Shown: positions 12,758 through 15,717 of the stretch, one piece after another
How the letters are laid out: each line of letters opens with the position of its first letter
Position numbering within the stretch: the stretch's first letter is position 1
Assembly: GCA_964652975.1 (NCBI GenBank)
Contig: CAZZCN010000064.1
Location: 1 to 15,717 of the forward strand
Length of the DNA: 15,717 nucleotides
Source of the DNA: CAZZCN01 sp964652975
GTDB lineage: Bacteria > Bacillota > Clostridia > Saccharofermentanales > UBA5734
Direction: 5' to 3'
Translations under genes and position numbers: made by a program
Notes under the pieces: generated by a model
Seen by the model: only the letters and a program-made list of their open reading frames with translations
What the model was told of the DNA's origin: nothing
Databases searched by the model: none

Positions 12758-13846
12758 TTATACGGCAGATTTTTTGTATGTAAGTTCATCTATTTTATAA
12801 GTTGTTACTTCGACACAATTAAATAGATTTGGATCAAATATTGATAAATTATATCCATCCGGTTTCATCGTGCTCTTATATTCAATTCCAGAATATTTAA
12901 ATTCTACTCCGTTGTTTATTGATTTGATAAAATCACTAATGAATTGAGTAGGAATATAATCTAGATGACTGTCACTTCTGCGTAGAGCTTTCCCCATCTC
13001 GTAGTCTATTTTATTTAAATGTTCTTTGTTGATTGCAAATTTCAAGCAATCCAGCCTATCATTAAAAGGGCTTATTCTGTCTATCATTTTCAAATCAACA
13101 ACTGTTATGTCACTTTTTAGTTCAAATTTCCCGACGGTTATAATATCAAAAACACCTGCACGAACTTCGTGAATGGTCGTATCAATATCGTTTGCAAGAT
13201 ACAATCTGCTTATACCGGCAGAATTGGCTCTACCTTCTGATGCGATTTCTTTAGGAGGTGCACCCATATCATCAATTGAATAACCAGATTCTGGAGATAT
13301 TCTTCCTCTATAGAATATAGTACCGGCGTGATATTTTTTCTCAATGTTAGAACAAAAATACTCTAGCATTAGTGTGTTGACATGATTTGTATGAAAACGG
13401 TTTTCATACTTTAAGGCATTTACAAAATCATCCCATTGGTTTGTTCTTAATATTGAATGCTCATGTAGGTATTCTTTATCATATTTATATTTGTTCCCAA
13501 CTGGTGAATCAAACATATAAGGAGTTTCTAAATACATATCTTGTGAAAGTGAAGTTAAAATATTATATACATGCTCAGATCTAATATTGTTGAAAATTTT
13601 CCAGTTAGTCAAAAACTCGTCTTTAAGTAAATGCAAATCCGATTTTGGATAATCATTTGGTAATGAGTCCAACGTATAATATATAGAAAGTAAATCATTA
13701 AAAATATTTGTCAATTCATAATTATTATCGGTATCATAAAGGAATACGTTACTTCTGCCACAGGTATGGCATTTACCACGATTTTTCAAACTCTTAATAA
13801 TTGAAATAATTTCTGTATCAACAAAGCACTCATTACAAATAATCAT
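12758..13846 (-). CDS. Zinc-ribbon/HEPN-like/RES-domain protein (putative NAD-consuming effector)
   Basis: Third gene of the right-hand operon, 362 aa. Two CxxC pairs at the N-terminus (C4/C7, C26/C29) look like a zinc ribbon. A mostly helical region (about 45-165) resembles the HEPN/RES N-terminal domain and includes R150-x4-H155. The RES domain (about 172-345) has FYRGR (R180, R182), GRANSAGISRLYLA, E227 in HEVR, YIPTQFISDFI (from Y298) and GIEYKST with S325, that is, the Arg, Glu and Ser that name the family. RES toxins such as MbcT break down NAD+ by phosphorolysis or hydrolysis and are usually neutralised by an adjacent Xre protein; none is here. Its ATG overlaps the preceding stop (ATGA, 13846-13843), so it is translationally coupled. 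A growth-arresting effector role is inferred. Confidence 0.85.
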   Translation of the reverse strand: MIICNECFVDTEIISIIKSLKNRGKCHTCGRSNVFLYDTDNNYELTNIFNDLLSIYYTLDSLPNDYPKSDLHLLKDEFLTNWKIFNNIRSEHVYNILTSLSQDMYLETPYMFDSPVGNKYKYDKEYLHEHSILRTNQWDDFVNALKYENRFHTNHVNTLMLEYFCSNIEKKYHAGTIFYRGRISPESGYSIDDMGAPPKEIASEGRANSAGISRLYLANDIDTTIHEVRAGVFDIITVGKFELKSDITVVDLKMIDRISPFNDRLDCLKFAINKEHLNKIDYEMGKALRRSDSHLDYIPTQFISDFIKSINNGVEFKYSGIEYKSTMKPDGYNLSIFDPNLFNCVEVTTYKIDELTYKKSAV

Positions 13847-14775
13847 TTTAGTAAACCATCCAAATATCTGCTCATAAGCTCTAAATGATGCATTATAGTA
13901 AGCTTTTTTACAACTCCTAGTCCTGGATACGCTCCTCTTTTTTGCATATCCTCAAGTGCCTTAATTCCTTCGGTATTAAGTTTCTTTGTTTTATTCCACT
14001 CAACTAGTTTTGTGACAGCTTCATAAAATTTATTAGCAGGGTCAGAAATATCTTCATTAGTGTCGGATACAAAATGTTTGATTCGCAAACTATTATCTTC
14101 ATTAAAGTATACAATGTGAATAGCAACAGCATAAGGAGCAAATCCGCCCTCTTTGTAACCATCTCCAACAATAGAATAGTCAGAAAAACCTATATATCCA
14201 TCTTCAAAGCAATACAAATGATCATCAGAAAAGAATTCATCGTCTTTATTGGCATAGTCAGTATTTCTATCCTGTTTTGCGAATTTATCATCAATTAAAA
14301 CCCTTTTCCCTCGTACTCTTCTAAAGGAAGGCTCATAAGGAATAACATTATAAAGTGAACCAGTAGCAAATCCATCTTCAAAATATGTTAAGTAATCGTG
14401 GTTCAGGCAAATCGCCATAACATTTTGCGCCTTAATTCCGATTAATGACAATGCTTCTAAATTCGATTTTGCTTTTGCATCAACTAATATGGATCTAATT
14501 ACGTGGTCATTATCCATTGACTCTTTTAAAATATTCATTTTTGTGTTAGTTTCATCATTCTGAGCATCGAAAAGAAGACTACCAACTTTGGGATTTTCAA
14601 TTACAGTAATGAACCTATCGTTTTTAACAAATGCTTTTATTGTATTTGTTAGTGTTGATGAAAGTTTTACTGGCTCTATTATAGGTATTATTTTATCACT
14701 AAGTAATAGTTTCTCAGCCAGTTCTCTTAATGCAATGAGTTCAAATTGTCTACCCCTTAAATACGGAAAATACAT
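13843..14775 (-). CDS. sce7725/T4-beta-like family protein
   Basis: Second gene of the operon, 310 aa, with no signal peptide or membrane segment. It starts MYFPYLRGRQFELIALREL, the hallmark opening of the sce7725 family, related as I recall to the phage T4 beta protein family. Other conserved-looking parts are IIPIIEPVK (29-37), the central D/F/Y-rich stretch around IGFSDYSIVGDGYKEGG (195-211), HFVSD (234-238) and the C-terminal PGLGVVKKLTIMHHLELM. Biochemical function is unknown. The order sce7726 then sce7725 is the usual pairing of these families. GGAGGG (14787-14782), inside the end of the upstream gene, is the ribosome site, and only 3 bp separate the genes. The ATGA overlap with the RES gene implies fixed stoichiometry. 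Confidence 0.75.
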   Translation of the reverse strand: MYFPYLRGRQFELIALRELAEKLLLSDKIIPIIEPVKLSSTLTNTIKAFVKNDRFITVIENPKVGSLLFDAQNDETNTKMNILKESMDNDHVIRSILVDAKAKSNLEALSLIGIKAQNVMAICLNHDYLTYFEDGFATGSLYNVIPYEPSFRRVRGKRVLIDDKFAKQDRNTDYANKDDEFFSDDHLYCFEDGYIGFSDYSIVGDGYKEGGFAPYAVAIHIVYFNEDNSLRIKHFVSDTNEDISDPANKFYEAVTKLVEWNKTKKLNTEGIKALEDMQKRGAYPGLGVVKKLTIMHHLELMSRYLDGLLK

Positions 14776-14778
14776 GTA

Positions 14779-15633
14779 TCACCCTCCAAATTTTCTATTC
14801 AAAAAACAGTTTAATTGTTGATAGTCCTCTTTTCTATACTTTGAAAAATATATCAAGGATTTTAATTCATATGGTATATGGTTGAATTCTTCAATTTTTA
14901 TACGATTTCTTTTCTTTAACTCTTTGAGGTACAACGGATAACTTATGCATAAGTCTATTTCACAGAATAGTTTTCGGCATTCACTATAATACTTAACTGG
15001 CGTTACAGAAGGTAAATATCCATAGTAATTCATTATTATTGACTCAAATTCTTCTTTATTTAAAACCTTGAATATCACTTTAGGGTCCAATGCATCGTCA
15101 AATCTTAGAGGTTTTTTGATTTCTCTAATTGTGTTTTCTGTGGTCAGCAAACAAATTCCTACAGGTGTTCCTTTAAGCTTTTCTTCAATTATTTTCTGAT
15201 ACGATACAGTTGTAAGTACAGAAGCATGGTTAAATGCTTTATAGTAATCCGTAAGTTGATTTTCGAGCCGATCAAAAGTATCTAATTCGGTTTTTATTTC
15301 ATATACAACAGCTTTGCCGTTAATGAGAACAAAATCAGCCTTAGATTTTGAAATTGGAACTTCGGATAATGCAGTAGTAGTTGTCGGTTTATGAATTCCT
15401 AATAATAACTTATTAATCAAAGTGTTCTTGTAAAAATATTCGTTACGATAATTGTGTTTCATATGTCTATAAATTTCTGAAAATATTTGATTATAATTCT
15501 TTGAATACGGATTATTAACAAAACGTGTTATTACTGTATTGTATACTTCCGAATCATCATTCTTAGATAGTATTTGTTTAAAAGTGTTTTGAGTGAAGAA
15601 CCTGTTTAAAGCCAAATTATAATTTGCACTCAT
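14779..15633 (-). CDS. sce7726-family PD-(D/E)XK-like protein
   Basis: First gene of the operon, 284 aa, soluble. The central part has a PD-(D/E)XK-like core: E91, D100 in KADFVLINGKAVV and E112-I-K114 in YEIKTELDTFDRLENQL, followed by a helix (about 117-135). This is the arrangement of the restriction-endonuclease fold and of the sce7726 family, usually found beside sce7725. Nuclease activity is inferred from the motif only. The start is set at 15633, because a TTG at 15651 would place the very strong ribosome site GGGAGGAGGG (15649-15640) inside the coding region. A near-consensus promoter lies directly upstream, so this gene heads the transcript. Base composition is strikingly AT-rich compared with htpG, consistent with horizontal acquisition. 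Confidence 0.75.
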   Translation of the reverse strand: MSANYNLALNRFFTQNTFKQILSKNDDSEVYNTVITRFVNNPYSKNYNQIFSEIYRHMKHNYRNEYFYKNTLINKLLLGIHKPTTTTALSEVPISKSKADFVLINGKAVVYEIKTELDTFDRLENQLTDYYKAFNHASVLTTVSYQKIIEEKLKGTPVGICLLTTENTIREIKKPLRFDDALDPKVIFKVLNKEEFESIIMNYYGYLPSVTPVKYYSECRKLFCEIDLCISYPLYLKELKKRNRIKIEEFNHIPYELKSLIYFSKYRKEDYQQLNCFLNRKFGG

Positions 15634-15667
15634 AGCAAACCCTCCTCCCAATAATTATGTTTAGATA

Positions 15668-15696
15668 ATTATAAGGTTTTTTCTGACAAATATCAA
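15668..15696 (-). promoter_or_regulatory. Promoter of the sce7726-sce7725-RES operon
   Basis: On the minus strand TTGATA (15696-15691, five of six), a 17-bp spacer and a perfect TATAAT (15673-15668). Transcription should begin near 15661, about 28 nt before the ATG. The operon therefore carries its own strong-looking promoter and need not depend on genes outside the window. Confidence 0.75.
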
Positions 15697-15717
15697 TTAC
15701 ATGTTTATGACAATTTG

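Noticed and set aside
15634..15651. Longer sce7726 start at the TTG at 15651
   Set aside because: It would put the strong GGGAGGAGGG ribosome site inside the coding region; the ATG at 15633 fits that site.

Overview
The window looks like chromosome of a low-to-moderate-GC Bacillota (Clostridia-like) bacterium, probably from a draft or metagenome assembly. The signs are AGGAGG-type ribosome sites, T-run terminators, CsoR-type copper regulation, a soluble CopZ chaperone, a TauE/SafE-cupredoxin copper protein of the kind seen in Firmicutes, and a 100-N scaffold gap (11624-11723). No rRNA, tRNA, CRISPR array, integrase or intact insertion sequence is visible.

Layout. (1) 1-2371, + strand: an OmpR-type response regulator and its membrane histidine kinase, whose outer loop carries a Cys/Met cluster. 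(2) 2744-4456, + strand: a copper unit made of an HMA-TauE/SafE-cupredoxin membrane protein and the chaperone CopZ, closed by a strong bidirectional terminator. (3) 4457-4787: a gene-poor stretch between converging units, with an 11-bp tandem repeat, two further hairpins and a coding-like minus-strand remnant. (4) 4788-8492, - strand: an uncharacterised lipoprotein, the Cu(I) ATPase CopA and the repressor CsoR. A textbook CsoR operator sits at the predicted transcription start of csoR, and a long hairpin separates csoR from copA. (5) 8617-9487: a palindrome-rich region around a small orphan HigA-like XRE regulator, whose promoter spacer is exactly filled by an 18-bp palindrome. (6) 9488-11620, - strand: htpG (Hsp90) with an unusually long charged linker. 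(7) After the assembly gap, 11747-12616, - strand: a class IV PLP aminotransferase. (8) 12758-15633, - strand: a compact, AT-rich, self-contained three-gene operon with its own promoter. It encodes a PD-(D/E)XK-like protein (sce7726 family), a phage-T4-beta-like protein (sce7725 family) and a zinc-ribbon/HEPN-like/RES protein.

How they work together. CsoR, CopA, CopZ and the TauE/SafE protein form a copper-handling set: sensing and repression, cytosolic chaperoning, ATP-driven export, and a membrane copper-transfer protein. Only the csoR-copA unit shows a CsoR box, so the TauE/copZ unit may be controlled otherwise, possibly by the adjacent two-component system (inference). The three-gene operon at the right end is the best candidate for an undescribed system. 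It joins a nuclease-fold protein and an uncharacterised partner to a RES-type NAD-consuming effector, without the Xre antitoxin that usually accompanies RES toxins, which suggests a phage-defence or toxin-immunity module.
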